Source: Sporocytophaga sp.
GTDB taxonomy: Bacteria; Bacteroidota; Bacteroidia; Cytophagales; Cytophagaceae
Length of the DNA: 64,000 nt
NCBI RefSeq assembly: GCF_017745095.1
Contig: NZ_JAGHZZ010000002.1
Location: 372,001 to 436,000, forward strand
Direction of reading: 5' to 3'
Shown: one piece after another, positions 1-8,938 of the stretch
Position numbering within the stretch: position 1 is the stretch's first letter
How the letters are laid out: each line of letters opens with the position of its first letter
Notes under the pieces: generated by a model
The model's database searches: none
Seen by the model: the letters and a program-made list of their open reading frames with translations, nothing else
What the model was told of the DNA's origin: nothing
Program-made: the position numbers and the translations under genes

Positions 1-1354
1 CAAAAAAATCATTACGTTTTCCAGAAACTATGATTTAAAAGAAGTAGAATTTCGACTGACATCTGACGAAAAAGGTCTTCAGCATTATGAAATTGAGGTT
101 GTACCCCTAGAAGGTGAGTTTACTGATAAAAATAATACAGGTCATGCATACATTGATGTTATTGAAGGGAAAGAAGAAATTCTATTGGTAGCTTCCTCAC
201 CTCATCCTGATATCAAAGCGATTAAAAGTGTAACCGATCAAAAAGAAAACTATAGTTTGAATATATATATTCCGGGAATCACGGAATTCAAAAACGAGAA
301 ATACGATCTTATCATTTTTCATCAAATTCCAGATCTACAAAATACAGCAGCTGAAATATTAAATAAATATGGTAAAGATAATAGCTCAATATGGTATATC
401 ACGGGTAACAAAGTAAATTATGCAAGCTTTAATCAGATCAACAATGCTTTAAAGATAAGTCAGAGAGGTCAACAACTAGACCAGGTTACGGCGGTATATA
501 ATCCAGATTTCAACAAGTTCTCACTTACCACTGAAGAAGCCTCTGTTATTTCCAAATACCCTCCAGTATCAGTTCCATTCGGAGAGTTCAAGCCAATGAA
601 TAACGCTGAAGTAATTTTATTTCAGAGATTGGGAAATGTCCAAACAGTAAAACCACTTCTTCTTTTTTCCAACGCTAATGATAAAAAAGTAGCGGTATTT
701 TCCGGCGAAGGACTTTGGGAATGGAGATTGCTTGAATTTAAAGAAACCGGGACTACAAAAGTATTTGACAAACTAATAGGTAATCTCATACAACTTTTAT
801 CTTCAAGAGAAGAAAAAAGAAAATTCAAAGTTTATCCTATAAACTCAGAATTTTATTCAAGTGATCCTGTACTTTTTGAAACAGAAGTGTACAATGACAT
901 CTATGAAAAAATTTATGGCCAAAACATAAATTTGACAGTCACTTCAGAGAAAAATGAAAAAAAACATTATTCCTATGTAAATACTGAAAATTCCAGATTT
1001 GAAATCAAAGGATTAAGTCAGGGGATTTATAAATATGTTGCGAGTACGATTCTTAATGGTAAAAAGGAAACTTCAGAAGGTGAGTTTTTAATTAAAGAAT
1101 TAAATATTGAATTGATAAACGGAACTTCAGATTTTGATTTATTAAGGACTATATCAGACAAAAATAAGGGGGTGTTTCTTCCTGTTACCAAATTATCCTC
1201 ATTACCTGAAATATTAAAAAACTCTTCTCCTCAAAGTATTATTCACAGCAATGAAGAGCTATCTGAAATTATTAATCTAAAATGGGTCTTCTTCCTGTTA
1301 ATCAGTCTCGTTACTTTAGAATGGTTTTTCAGAAAATTTAAAGGAGGTTATTAA
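1..1354 (+). CDS. C-terminal part of a large membrane-anchored protein (VWA/BatA-like family), 5' end outside window
   Basis: The reading frame is open from base 2 to the stop at 1352-1354, so only about 450 C-terminal residues are present and the gene starts upstream of the window. The visible part carries a motif of the form LVASSPHPDIKA near its start, an alpha/beta region resembling the glutamine-amidotransferase-like half of Bacteroidota VWA-domain proteins, a beta-sandwich-like stretch, and a single hydrophobic segment (about LKWVFFLLISLVTLEWFF) followed by a short basic tail. The architecture suggests a protein anchored to the inner membrane by its C-terminus, with its bulk in the periplasm or cytoplasm. 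The family assignment rests on overall resemblance; the function is unknown. A TTG at 185 is in frame but is not a credible start because the coding signal continues upstream. Confidence 0.75.
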   Translation, partial: KKIITFSRNYDLKEVEFRLTSDEKGLQHYEIEVVPLEGEFTDKNNTGHAYIDVIEGKEEILLVASSPHPDIKAIKSVTDQKENYSLNIYIPGITEFKNEKYDLIIFHQIPDLQNTAAEILNKYGKDNSSIWYITGNKVNYASFNQINNALKISQRGQQLDQVTAVYNPDFNKFSLTTEEASVISKYPPVSVPFGEFKPMNNAEVILFQRLGNVQTVKPLLLFSNANDKKVAVFSGEGLWEWRLLEFKETGTTKVFDKLIGNLIQLLSSREEKRKFKVYPINSEFYSSDPVLFETEVYNDIYEKIYGQNINLTVTSEKNEKKHYSYVNTENSRFEIKGLSQGIYKYVASTILNGKKETSEGEFLIKELNIELINGTSDFDLLRTISDKNKGVFLPVTKLSSLPEILKNSSPQSIIHSNEELSEIINLKWVFFLLISLVTLEWFFRKFKGGY

Positions 1355-1424
1355 GCTTAAGTTAATCTTTAAATAAGACTATAACATTTTAGCGTTTATT
1401 TCGCTATAGTTCTAGTCTATTCTT

Positions 1425-1432
1425 TAAATTTG
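1425..1432 (+). promoter_or_regulatory. Bacteroidota -7 box (TAAATTTG) of the TIR gene
   Basis: TAAATTTG matches the TAnnTTTG -7 consensus of the Bacteroidota primary sigma factor. It ends only 5 nt before the ATG at 1438. With the usual 5-8 nt from box to start site, the transcript would begin at or next to the initiation codon, giving a leaderless mRNA. No good TTG -33 element is seen at the expected spacing. Confidence 0.45.
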
Positions 1433-1437
1433 TATTG

Positions 1438-2136
1438 ATGAAAGAGGTTAATTTTTTACTAAAACGATTCCAGGATTTTGGGTATAAGGGAGAGTGGAAA
1501 GAGCAATATTATCATTTGTATGAAAAGTCCTATGAACTGTTAAACAACTCTCTTTATCCTAAAAGAAACATTTACATAAAGTCACTTGATGAATTCAATG
1601 GCATAATGATGGATCTACCTCACAGCCTTGGTCATGAAGAGAAACTAACCTTCAGAAGAAACCAGAAGCATATTATTGATTTGCTTTATCAAATAAAAGA
1701 AGAGAACAAAAAGATCTTCGTAAGTTTTGGCAGGGAATCAAGAATGAAAGATAAGGTTTGTACTTTTCTTGGTAAAACCAAAATGGATTTTGTAGTTATT
1801 GATGAAGAAGACGTCCCTTATTCTCCCGAAACATTCGTAAAATATGCTAAGGATTGTGAATATGGAATATTCTTATTTTCCGGAGATCAGGAGATTGGAA
1901 CTACAGGTAAATTTCAGACCAATTCTAATGTAATGCTAGAACTTGGGTATTTCATTGGACAATCATCACTTAAAAATTTAATAGCTTTTTATCCAAGTGA
2001 TAAATTCATTGAAACAGGTTTAAATTTTCAGGGCATATCTTATGAAGAATTTAAGCCTAAAGGAGGTTGGAAATTAACTTTGCTTAACCATATGAAAAGC
2101 TCAGGAATATACGTGGATCACATTCTTGAAGAATAA
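1438..2136 (+). CDS. Stand-alone TIR-like domain protein (CAP12/Pycsar-type TIR family)
   Basis: This is a 232-residue protein starting at ATG 1438; a TTG one codon earlier is also in frame. The C-terminal part, from about residue 92, has the pattern of the TIR-like nucleotide-binding family (Pfam PF10137). It has a first strand KIFVSFGRESRMKDKV, a second strand DFVVIDEEDV, the strand GIFLFSGD, the helix motif NVMLELGYFIG, and a closing GGWKLTLLNHMKSSGIYVD-like end. The Glu in LELGYF aligns with the catalytic glutamate of NAD-hydrolysing TIR domains. The first 90 residues are helical and unlike any domain I recognise; they may sense or oligomerise. No cyclase, STING, SAVED or cyclic-nucleotide-binding domain is fused or adjacent, and clpC is convergent. 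TIR membership is fairly sure; NADase activity and a defence role are inference. Confidence 0.75.
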   Translation: MKEVNFLLKRFQDFGYKGEWKEQYYHLYEKSYELLNNSLYPKRNIYIKSLDEFNGIMMDLPHSLGHEEKLTFRRNQKHIIDLLYQIKEENKKIFVSFGRESRMKDKVCTFLGKTKMDFVVIDEEDVPYSPETFVKYAKDCEYGIFLFSGDQEIGTTGKFQTNSNVMLELGYFIGQSSLKNLIAFYPSDKFIETGLNFQGISYEEFKPKGGWKLTLLNHMKSSGIYVDHILEE

Positions 2137-2180
2137 AGATTCTAGTCACTAATCAGACACATTTAAAAATATTGAAATAA

Positions 2181-2205
2181 AAAGGCCCTTAACGGGCCTT
2201 TTTTT
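2181..2205. terminator. Bidirectional intrinsic terminator between the TIR gene and clpC
   Basis: An 8-bp stem (AAAGGCCC at 2181-2188 with GGGCCTTT at 2194-2201) and a 5-nt loop are flanked by T residues to the right and A residues to the left. The hairpin can therefore terminate both convergent genes. Its right side abuts the clpC stop codon at 2204-2206. Confidence 0.85.
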
Positions 2206-4741
2206 ATTCATCAGTTTTCTCAACCTTTTTCTTCTTTACTTTGAAAGTAAGAGTTTCACTCTTTCCATCATAATCAGCAGTAAGAGTATCACCCTCCTGA
2301 ACTTCTCCTTTTAGGATCTCCTCAGCTACAGGATCTTCAAGATACTTCTGAATGGCCCTGTTTAAAGGACGAGCTCCATATTGTGGATCGTAGCCTTTTT
2401 CTGCTAGAAAATCTTTTGCTTTTTCAGTCAATTCAACCGAGTAGCCAAGAGTATTGATTCTTTTGAAAACATTGTTCAATGTGATATCAATAATTCTGTG
2501 AAGATCTTCTCTACCAAGAGAGTTGAATACGATCACATCATCAAGTCTGTTCAGAAACTCTGGAGAAAATGCTTTTCTAAGAGCATTTTGAATAGTTCCT
2601 CTCATCAATTCATCAATATTATCTTGTTTAGCTTTTGTAGCGAAACCGATACCGGCACCAAAATCTTTTAGATCTCTTGCACCAATATTAGATGTCATGA
2701 TGATTATAGTATTTCTGAAGTCAACTCTTCTTCCTAAACCGTCTGTAAGGATCCCATCATCAAGTACCTGAAGCAATAAGTTGAATACATCAGGGTGCGC
2801 TTTTTCAATTTCATCCAAAAGAACAACACTATATGGCTTTCTTCTGATTTTTTCAGTAAGCTGGCCACCTTCTTCATACCCAACATATCCTGGAGGCGCT
2901 CCCACAAGCCTGCTTACGGAGAATTTCTCCATATACTCACTCATATCTATTCTAACGAGTGAATCTTCCTTGTCGAACAGATATGTTGCGAGCACTTTAG
3001 CAAGCTCTGTTTTACCAACCCCTGTAGGACCTAAGAATATAAATGATCCTATTGGTTTTTTAGGATCTTTCAATCCAACTCTTGTTCTCTGAATTGCCTT
3101 TACAAGCTTTTCAATTGCTTGATCCTGACCGATAACTTTGCCTTTAAGCTCGCTACCCATTCCCAGCAGTTTATTACCTTCATTCTGTGCTACTCTGTTT
3201 ACAGGAATTCCTGTCATCATAGCAATTACTTCCGCAACATTTTCTTCAGTAACAGAATATCTCTTTTTACGAGTTTCTTCTTCCCATCTTACTTTGGCAG
3301 CATCTAGCTGTTCAAGGAATTTCTTCTCTTTATCGCGTAATTGGGCAGCTTCTTCGTATTTCTGGCTTTTTACAACCTTGTTTTTCTCCTTCTTGATATT
3401 TTCGATCTGCTCTTCCAGCTTCACGATATCAGCTGGAACGTGAATATTATTAATATGCACTCTAGCTCCCGCTTCATCAAGAACATCTATTGCTTTATCA
3501 GGTAAAAACCTGTCGCTAATATATCTATCTGATAATTTTACACAGGCAGCAATAGCTTCATCAGAATAATTCACATGATGGTGATCTTCATACTTATCCT
3601 TAATATTAGTCAATATCTCTATTGTCTCTTCAGGAGTAGTAGCATCAACCATCACAATCTGGAATCTTCTGGCAAGGGCTCCGTCTTTTTCAATGTATTG
3701 TCTATACTCATCCAGAGTAGTAGCACCTATACATTGTATATCTCCCCTAGCAAGAGCTGGTTTAAACATATTAGAGGCATCAAGCGAACCTGAAGCACCG
3801 CCTGCTCCCACAATAGTATGAATTTCGTCAATAAAGAGAATTACTTCAGGAGATTTTTCAAGCTCATTCATAACGGCTTTCATTCTCTCTTCAAATTGTC
3901 CTCTATATTTGGTTCCTGCGACTAAAGATGCAAGATCCAGAGTTACTACTCTTTTACCGAAAAGTACCCTTGAAACTTTCTTTTGAATAATTCTCAAAGC
4001 CAAACCTTCAGCTATAGCAGTTTTACCCACACCAGGTTCACCAATAAGAATAGGGTTATTCTTCTTTCTACGGCTTAGTACCTGCGCTACTCTTTCGATT
4101 TCTTTCTCTCTTCCCACTATAGGGTCAAGTTTATTCTCTTCTGCGAGTTTTGTAAGGTCTCTGCCAAAATTATCCAAAACAGGTGTTCTGGATTTTTCTG
4201 TGGTTCCTTTGGCCGGCTCTTTGCCAGCACCCGAACCACTACCTCCGAAGATTCTTGAGCTATCTTCGTCGGAATCGTCTGTATCGCCTGATGCCATAGG
4301 ATTTTGCTGATGATATTCTAATAATTCTTTGATCACATCATAACTCACTTCAAATTTTTCAAGAATCTGAGTTGCGATGTTGTCTTCATCTCTTAATATT
4401 GACAGAAGCAAATGCTCTGTCCCTATTAATTCACTCTTAAAAATTTTGGCCTCCAGGTAAGTAATTTTTAATACCTTTTCTGATTGCCTTGTTAGGGGAA
4501 TGTTGGCCAGGTTTTTGACATTGCCTGTAGCAGTACCTTTTGTAGCTTGCTCCACCGCAAGTCTCAACTCTTCAAGAGAAACACCCAGTTTTTTTAACAA
4601 GCTGATTGCAACTCCTTCCCCTTCCCTGATCATTCCAAGCAAAAGATGTTCTGCTCCAATATAATCATGGCCTAAACGAAGTGCCTCTTCCCTGCTTAGG
4701 GAAATTACTTCTTTAACTCGGTTTGAAAATTTTGCTTCCAT
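2204..4741 (-). CDS. clpC: ATP-dependent Clp protease ATP-binding subunit ClpC
   Basis: This AAA+ unfoldase of 845 residues feeds substrates to ClpP in the cytosol. The domains in order are: two Clp_N repeats (about 1-145), an acidic/glycine linker (150-180), AAA-1 with Walker A GEPGVGKT (234-241) and Walker B ILFIDE (301-306), a UVR-type coiled middle region (about 440-480) that marks ClpC rather than ClpA, and AAA-2 with Walker A GPTGVGKT (571-578) and VVLLDE (639-644). The ClpP-docking tripeptide IGF is at about 698-700. Length and motifs are complete. It is monocistronic and convergent with the TIR gene. A ClpS adaptor is encoded about 15 kb away, consistent with N-degron delivery to ClpC in this phylum. 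Confidence 0.97.
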   Translation of the reverse strand: MEAKFSNRVKEVISLSREEALRLGHDYIGAEHLLLGMIREGEGVAISLLKKLGVSLEELRLAVEQATKGTATGNVKNLANIPLTRQSEKVLKITYLEAKIFKSELIGTEHLLLSILRDEDNIATQILEKFEVSYDVIKELLEYHQQNPMASGDTDDSDEDSSRIFGGSGSGAGKEPAKGTTEKSRTPVLDNFGRDLTKLAEENKLDPIVGREKEIERVAQVLSRRKKNNPILIGEPGVGKTAIAEGLALRIIQKKVSRVLFGKRVVTLDLASLVAGTKYRGQFEERMKAVMNELEKSPEVILFIDEIHTIVGAGGASGSLDASNMFKPALARGDIQCIGATTLDEYRQYIEKDGALARRFQIVMVDATTPEETIEILTNIKDKYEDHHHVNYSDEAIAACVKLSDRYISDRFLPDKAIDVLDEAGARVHINNIHVPADIVKLEEQIENIKKEKNKVVKSQKYEEAAQLRDKEKKFLEQLDAAKVRWEEETRKKRYSVTEENVAEVIAMMTGIPVNRVAQNEGNKLLGMGSELKGKVIGQDQAIEKLVKAIQRTRVGLKDPKKPIGSFIFLGPTGVGKTELAKVLATYLFDKEDSLVRIDMSEYMEKFSVSRLVGAPPGYVGYEEGGQLTEKIRRKPYSVVLLDEIEKAHPDVFNLLLQVLDDGILTDGLGRRVDFRNTIIIMTSNIGARDLKDFGAGIGFATKAKQDNIDELMRGTIQNALRKAFSPEFLNRLDDVIVFNSLGREDLHRIIDITLNNVFKRINTLGYSVELTEKAKDFLAEKGYDPQYGARPLNRAIQKYLEDPVAEEILKGEVQEGDTLTADYDGKSETLTFKVKKKKVEKTDE

Positions 4742-4752
4742 ATTATAAAGGA

Positions 4753-4768
4753 GCTATTTAGTAATAGC
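4753..4768 (-). promoter_or_regulatory. Short inverted repeat upstream of clpC
   Basis: GCTATT and AATAGC are separated by 4 nt and lie 12-27 nt upstream of the clpC ATG on the minus strand. It could be a small 5'-leader hairpin or an operator. The arms are only 6 bp, so chance is a real possibility. Confidence 0.25.
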
Positions 4769-4892
4769 GTAAATCTAAATTATTTTTACTATAAATAACC
4801 AACTATTTAATATATTTTATTTTCTCTTAAATAGAGAACAAACTGATTTTTCCCTTTGTTCGATCAGCTTCACTTTTCCCTAATAGAATCCC

Positions 4893-5513
4893 TTATGTAT
4901 TCATAACATTTATTGCATTATTTCCTTCACAAAACAGTAAATCAATTATGCTCATGTTATTTACAAAATTCCTGCCAAACACTTGTTTATACGTTATTCT
5001 GCCAAGTTGGGGGGCTTCCATTTGATTTTTCTTAGGGATAATACGATTTCGCATATCAAAAACGCCCTCATATTCTTTTATATAACTGTTTGTAAAGGAA
5101 ATATTCTTTTCAATTTGAAATAATTTCAGACAAAGTGTCAGAAAATCAAAATTCATATCAAATAAAGACTTGTGATTTTTGGAATAAATACCCTCAAAAA
5201 ACGGCCAGTAATACTCAAAATAAGGAGCATTTCTATAAGCTGAAACAATTGCCCTTTGATGGACCTGAAGCCATTTTTGGGAATAATCGATTTCTACTTC
5301 CGTATATAGCTTTTTACCTTCATGCTTTACAGGAACAGACAATTCCAAAACCTTATCTGCCGTTAATATTTTACAACGATTTCTGTAAGTATGCCTGAGA
5401 TAATTTTCCGAATTTTCAAAAACAACTTCCTTCGCTTTCAATATATTTAAAAAATATTCGATACAGGGAAGGTACTGTAAGTCTAATACTATTCTTTGTG
5501 ATTCTTGTTGCAT
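4893..5513 (-). CDS. WbqC-like family protein
   Basis: The 206-residue product starts LDLQYLPCIEYF after a short leader and carries the family pattern YRNRCKI, LSVPV and the conserved aromatic stretch YFEYYWPFF (Pfam PF08889, WbqC-like). The family is widespread in Bacteroidota and is often encoded near cell-envelope genes; its biochemical role is not established. I chose the ATG at 5513 because the homologous core starts directly after it. An ATG eight codons upstream (5537) is possible. The gene is divergent from the acyltransferase gene that follows. Confidence 0.8.
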   Translation of the reverse strand: MQQESQRIVLDLQYLPCIEYFLNILKAKEVVFENSENYLRHTYRNRCKILTADKVLELSVPVKHEGKKLYTEVEIDYSQKWLQVHQRAIVSAYRNAPYFEYYWPFFEGIYSKNHKSLFDMNFDFLTLCLKLFQIEKNISFTNSYIKEYEGVFDMRNRIIPKKNQMEAPQLGRITYKQVFGRNFVNNMSIIDLLFCEGNNAINVMNT

Positions 5514-5590
5514 TAATATTCTAAAAATTAAATACAATTTTAAAAATGATTTTAATAAATTTATCCATTCCTATTAATTATCTCCCTTAA

Positions 5591-6445
5591 ATGTATTCAA
5601 TATTAAAAGTTGTCTTTTATTTTATCCCAAATTCATGGATTTATTTATTCTCTGATTTTTTAAGCTTTATACTTTATCATATTATCAAATACAGAAGAAA
5701 AGTTGTATTTCAAAACCTTCAAAATTCATTTCCTAAAAAGTCTATTCAAGAGCTAAATAGAATCTCCAGAAAGTTTTATTCTAATCTTACTGATACTATT
5801 TTAGAAACTCTACTAATTCCTTCCCTGACCAAAGAACAATTAAATAAAAAAGTCATACAAAAGAACATTGAGCTTCCTCTGGAATATCTGAGAAATGGCC
5901 ACTCAATTCTAGTTCTCACAGGCCATCAATGTAACTGGGAATGGCTCCTATTAAGTTCCTCTATGCTTTCAGAATACAGTGTTGATGCAATCTACCGACC
6001 TTTAAAAAATAAAAACTCAGATCTTTTTTTCTTAAAAATGAGGTCCAAATTTGGAGCTAACTTAATTCCAATGAAAGATACGTTAAGAAGTATTATCAAG
6101 AGAAAAGACATTACTAGAGGTATTGCGATGGTCGCAGATCAAACACCTCCGGGAGGTGAAATTCAGTATTGGACCAAATTTTTAAATCAAGACACGCCTT
6201 TTTTCGTGGGGGCTGACAAAATAGCACGAAATACGTCCTTTCCTGTGTTTTATCTCAGTATGAAACGAATAAAGAGAGGGTTTTATGAAACAAAATATGA
6301 ACTTTTGGCTGAACCTCCATTTCCTGAAGAAAAATTTTCTCTTGTTGAAAAATACGCTAAAGCACTTGAAAAAACCATAATAGAATCTCCCTCAGACTGG
6401 CTTTGGTCTCATAAACGCTGGAAAAACGTTTGGCTAAAAAGCTAA
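5591..6445 (+). CDS. LpxL/HtrB-family lipid acyltransferase
   Basis: This 284-residue protein belongs to the bacterial lipid A/lysophospholipid acyltransferase family (PF03279). It has an N-terminal hydrophobic segment (residues 5-32) and the catalytic H-x4-E motif seen as HQCNWE (H112, E117). Downstream are the expected blocks MVADQTPPGGE and the FFVGADKIARN stretch. It should work at the inner membrane, transferring a fatty acyl chain to a lipid A precursor or a related lipid. Length fits the family. It ends convergently with the YciO-like gene, sharing a hairpin between them. Substrate specificity cannot be read from the sequence. Confidence 0.88.
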   Translation: MYSILKVVFYFIPNSWIYLFSDFLSFILYHIIKYRRKVVFQNLQNSFPKKSIQELNRISRKFYSNLTDTILETLLIPSLTKEQLNKKVIQKNIELPLEYLRNGHSILVLTGHQCNWEWLLLSSSMLSEYSVDAIYRPLKNKNSDLFFLKMRSKFGANLIPMKDTLRSIIKRKDITRGIAMVADQTPPGGEIQYWTKFLNQDTPFFVGADKIARNTSFPVFYLSMKRIKRGFYETKYELLAEPPFPEEKFSLVEKYAKALEKTIIESPSDWLWSHKRWKNVWLKS

Positions 6446-6476
6446 AAGTATTATAACCAAACAGGTTATAATACTT
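6446..6476. terminator. Hairpin between convergent acyltransferase and YciO-like genes
   Basis: A perfect 13-bp inverted repeat (6446-6458 with 6464-6476) has a 5-nt loop and overlaps the stop codon of the minus-strand gene. The minus-strand side is followed by a broken T-rich stretch, so it probably ends minus-strand transcription. The plus-strand side lacks a U-run. Confidence 0.6.
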
Positions 6477-7095
6477 CCTCAATCTTTCCAAGACCTTCAC
6501 GTAAAATTTCAGGCTCGTCAGTCGTACAATCTACAATAGTAGAAGCCTCAATATTCCCCAACCCACCATCAACGACGATATCCACAAGTCCTTTGAATCT
6601 TTCGTAAATCAATTCAGGGTCTGTTGAATATTCCAGTATTGCATCTTCATCTTTTATTGAAGTTGTAATAATAGGGTTTCCTAATTCCTTAACAATCAGT
6701 CGAGGAATTGTATTATCAGGAACTCTTATTCCTACTGTATTTTTTTTAGTATGAAGAATTTTAGGAACTTTCCCACTTGCATTTAAAATAAATGTAAAAG
6801 GACCTGGTAAAGCCTTCTTCATAATTTTAAAAATGTTTGTTGGTAAATTTTTTGTGTATTCCGAAATATGACTTAAATCGTAGCAGATAAAAGAAAGATT
6901 TATTTTTTGAGGGTTGATATTTTTAATTTTACAAACTCTCTCTACCGCCTTTTGATTATGTATATCACATCCAATTCCATATACAGTATCCGTTGGATAT
7001 ATAATAACCCCACCTTTTTGCAAAACTTCTACCACCTCCGCTATTTTATTCATTTGCGGATTTATTGGGTTAATTTTTATTAATTTAGCTTTCAT
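6466..7095 (-). CDS. L-threonylcarbamoyladenylate synthase family protein (YciO/Sua5/YrdC)
   Basis: This 209-residue single-domain protein has the YrdC-like fold signature [12 protein letters not shown] (about residues 33-44), [17 protein letters not shown] and STIVDCT. These line the nucleotide and threonine-carbamate pocket in this superfamily. TsaC/Sua5 members make threonylcarbamoyl-AMP for the t6A37 tRNA modification; the short YciO branch is similar but of less certain role. The length and the opening of this protein look more like the YciO branch, so I leave the symbol blank. It is divergent from mltG. Confidence 0.85.
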   Translation of the reverse strand: MKAKLIKINPINPQMNKIAEVVEVLQKGGVIIYPTDTVYGIGCDIHNQKAVERVCKIKNINPQKINLSFICYDLSHISEYTKNLPTNIFKIMKKALPGPFTFILNASGKVPKILHTKKNTVGIRVPDNTIPRLIVKELGNPIITTSIKDEDAILEYSTDPELIYERFKGLVDIVVDGGLGNIEASTIVDCTTDEPEILREGLGKIEEVL

Positions 7096-7191
7096 CCCTG
7101 CTTTTTAATATAAACCTTATTTTATTTATTAAAAATTCACACTTTAAATAGAACCTCTTAATACCCTTTTCCTGTTTCCAAATGAATTGAT

Positions 7192-7199
7192 TATTTTTG
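7192..7199 (+). promoter_or_regulatory. -7 box (TATTTTTG) of mltG
   Basis: TATTTTTG matches TAnnTTTG and ends 7 nt before the mltG ATG, again predicting a leaderless or nearly leaderless transcript. No clear TTG is present at the -33 distance. Confidence 0.4.
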
Positions 7200-7206
7200 A
7201 AGACTT

Positions 7207-8241
7207 ATGAAAGATAGAAAGTACAAAATTAAAGTCTTTGCAGTTGTTTTTGCAATTTCATTTGTATGCTTTTCATTTTATGCATACCAGATTTTCTTCA
7301 CACCTAATCTGCAGTTTAAAAAAGGTGATACATACTTGTTTATTCCTGAAGGTGCTAATTTCCAAACTGTTTCAGATAGTTTAAAAAAGAATGAAATAGT
7401 AACTGACTATTTGTCTTTCGCATTTATATCCAGGCTTTTAGGTTATCAAGAAGCAGTAAAGCCAGGCATGTATCGTATTTCTGCCAATATGTCAAATTTA
7501 AATGCAGTTCGCATGCTAAAACGAGGCAGACAAGAACCTGCTAAGCTAGTTTTTAATACAATAAGACTTAAGCAAGATTTAGCTGAAAAACTTGATAATC
7601 AATTGTCTCTTTCTAAAGAGGACATTTTAAAATTATTAAATGACACAAAGTTTGTTTCCCAGTATGGTTTTGACACAACAACAATCATTACCATGTTTAT
7701 TCCCAATACTTATGAAGTATACTGGAATATTAAAGGGAAAGAGCTGTTTGATAGGATGAAAAAAGAATACGATAATTTCTGGAACGATGAAAGAAAAGCT
7801 CAAGCTAAAAGTCTTGGATTTACTCCTGTAGAAATTACAATTCTGGCGTCAATCGTTGAGGCTGAAACAAACAAACAAGATGAAAGATCAATCATTTCAG
7901 GAGTTTATATAAACCGACTAAGACAGGGAATGCCGTTGCAAGCAGATCCTACCGTTAAATTCGCTGTAGGAGATTTTACAATTAAGAGGATTTATGATGG
8001 TCACCTTGCTATTGATTCGCCATATAATACATATAAATATACAGGACTTCCTCCAGGACCCATAAATCTTCCTTCAACTAAATGTATTGATGCTGTTCTA
8101 AATACTGCCAATCATAAGTATGTATACTTCTGCGCCAGTGACGATCTTACAGGACACCATAATTTCGCAGAAACATACGAACAACATCAGGTGAATGCTG
8201 AAAAGTATAGAAGAGCTTTAAATAAACTGAATATTAAATAA
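7207..8241 (+). CDS. mltG: Endolytic peptidoglycan transglycosylase MltG
   Basis: This 344-residue YceG-family protein cleaves nascent glycan strands at the outer face of the inner membrane and is thought to terminate strand elongation. It has a cytoplasmic basic N-terminus, one membrane anchor (about 9-30), a LysM-like segment (about 40-110) and the catalytic block ASIVEAET with the key glutamate at position 218, followed by NRLRQGMPLQADPTV and the conserved SPYNTY...GLPPGPI region. It overlaps the downstream thioesterase by one base (stop and start share the A at 8241), so the two are cotranscribed. Confidence 0.95.
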   Translation: MKDRKYKIKVFAVVFAISFVCFSFYAYQIFFTPNLQFKKGDTYLFIPEGANFQTVSDSLKKNEIVTDYLSFAFISRLLGYQEAVKPGMYRISANMSNLNAVRMLKRGRQEPAKLVFNTIRLKQDLAEKLDNQLSLSKEDILKLLNDTKFVSQYGFDTTTIITMFIPNTYEVYWNIKGKELFDRMKKEYDNFWNDERKAQAKSLGFTPVEITILASIVEAETNKQDERSIISGVYINRLRQGMPLQADPTVKFAVGDFTIKRIYDGHLAIDSPYNTYKYTGLPPGPINLPSTKCIDAVLNTANHKYVYFCASDDLTGHHNFAETYEQHQVNAEKYRRALNKLNIK

Positions 8242-8660
8242 TGATTGAATTTGAAGTTCAGGTAAGGGTCAGATATGCTGAAACTGACAAAATGGGCTAT
8301 GTTTACTATGGCAATTACGCTGCTTTCTATGAAGTAGCCCGCGTGGAGATGATGCGTCATTTAGGATTAAGTTACAAAAGTTTAGAAGAAAGCGGTATCA
8401 TGATGCCCGTGCTAGAATATAAAACAAAGTTTATCAAACCAGCACTATATGATGATTTGCTAAGGATTAAAGTTTTTATCAAAGAAATACCGAAAGTCAG
8501 AATAAAATTTGAATACGAAACCTATAATGAAAAGAATGTTCTGCTGAATATTGGCGAAACAACATTGGTATTCGTGAATTCTGAAACCGGCAAACCATGC
8601 TTGGCTCCGGAAGAATTTGAAAGAACAACAAGCAGTTATTTTCTTAAGGAAAAAATTTAA
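8241..8660 (+). CDS. Acyl-CoA thioesterase, YbgC/4HBT hotdog family
   Basis: This is a 139-residue single hotdog domain. The N-terminal strand and loop RYAETDKMGYVYYGNYAAFYE contain the family aspartate (D16) in the ETDxMG context, followed by the long helix with ARVEMMRHLG. Members hydrolyse short acyl-CoA or acyl-ACP thioesters in the cytosol. The gene is translationally coupled to mltG by an ATGA-type one-base overlap. Exact substrate is unknown. Confidence 0.9.
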   Translation: MIEFEVQVRVRYAETDKMGYVYYGNYAAFYEVARVEMMRHLGLSYKSLEESGIMMPVLEYKTKFIKPALYDDLLRIKVFIKEIPKVRIKFEYETYNEKNVLLNIGETTLVFVNSETGKPCLAPEEFERTTSSYFLKEKI

Positions 8661-8679
8661 AAAAAATTGCTCTAATTAT

Positions 8680-8709
8680 TTGGACACAAAATCATTTTAC
8701 CTATCTTTG
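8680..8709 (+). promoter_or_regulatory. Consensus promoter of tRNA-Ser (TTG-N19-TATCTTTG)
   Basis: TTG at 8680-8682 and TATCTTTG at 8702-8709 are separated by exactly 19 nt, an exact match to the Bacteroidota primary-sigma consensus. The tRNA begins 13 nt after the -7 box. Confidence 0.88.
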
Positions 8710-8722
8710 CAGTCCAAATCAC

Positions 8723-8807
8723 AGAGAGATGGCAGAGCGGTCGAATGCGGCGGTCTTGAAAACCGTTGACTGTAACAGGTCCGGGGGTTCGAATCCCTCT
8801 CTCTCTG
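8723..8807 (+). tRNA. tRNA-Ser (anticodon UGA)
   Basis: The cloverleaf folds by eye. The acceptor stem is AGAGAGA (8723-8729) with TCTCTCT (8800-8806) and discriminator G8807. The anticodon arm is CGGT-CTTGAAA-ACCG, with anticodon TGA in the loop. A long type II variable arm follows. The T-arm is GGGGG-TTCGAAT-CCCTC. The 85-nt length is typical of serine tRNA. The 3' CCA is not encoded. Confidence 0.96.
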
Positions 8808-8810
8808 CAG

Positions 8811-8845
8811 AAAACCTCAGTTTGAAAAAACTGAGGTTTTTTTTT
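8811..8845 (+). terminator. Intrinsic terminator of tRNA-Ser
   Basis: A 13-bp stem (8811-8823 with 8828-8840) encloses a GAAA loop and is followed by an uninterrupted T-run, immediately after the tRNA 3' end. Confidence 0.92.
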
Positions 8846-8938
8846 CTATTCGTCTTAATGACCTTTGGTTATAAAATATTTTAAAAATAGGTGCATATAA
8901 CTATATTAACATTAAGCTCCCTAATCTCCTTTTTTAAT

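Noticed and set aside
2204-4741. Plus-strand frames within clpC (2781-3092, 3138-3443 and others)
   Set aside because: These are shadows of a highly conserved gene; the translations are serine- and leucine-rich and match no family.
1425-4741. A possible TIR-ClpC defence pair
   Set aside because: The genes are convergent with a bidirectional terminator between them, and clpC is a normal housekeeping gene, so an operon or functional pair is not supported.
8723-8845. Attachment site at tRNA-Ser
   Set aside because: No second copy of the tRNA 3' end and no integrase was seen in the window; the decayed gene alone is not sufficient.
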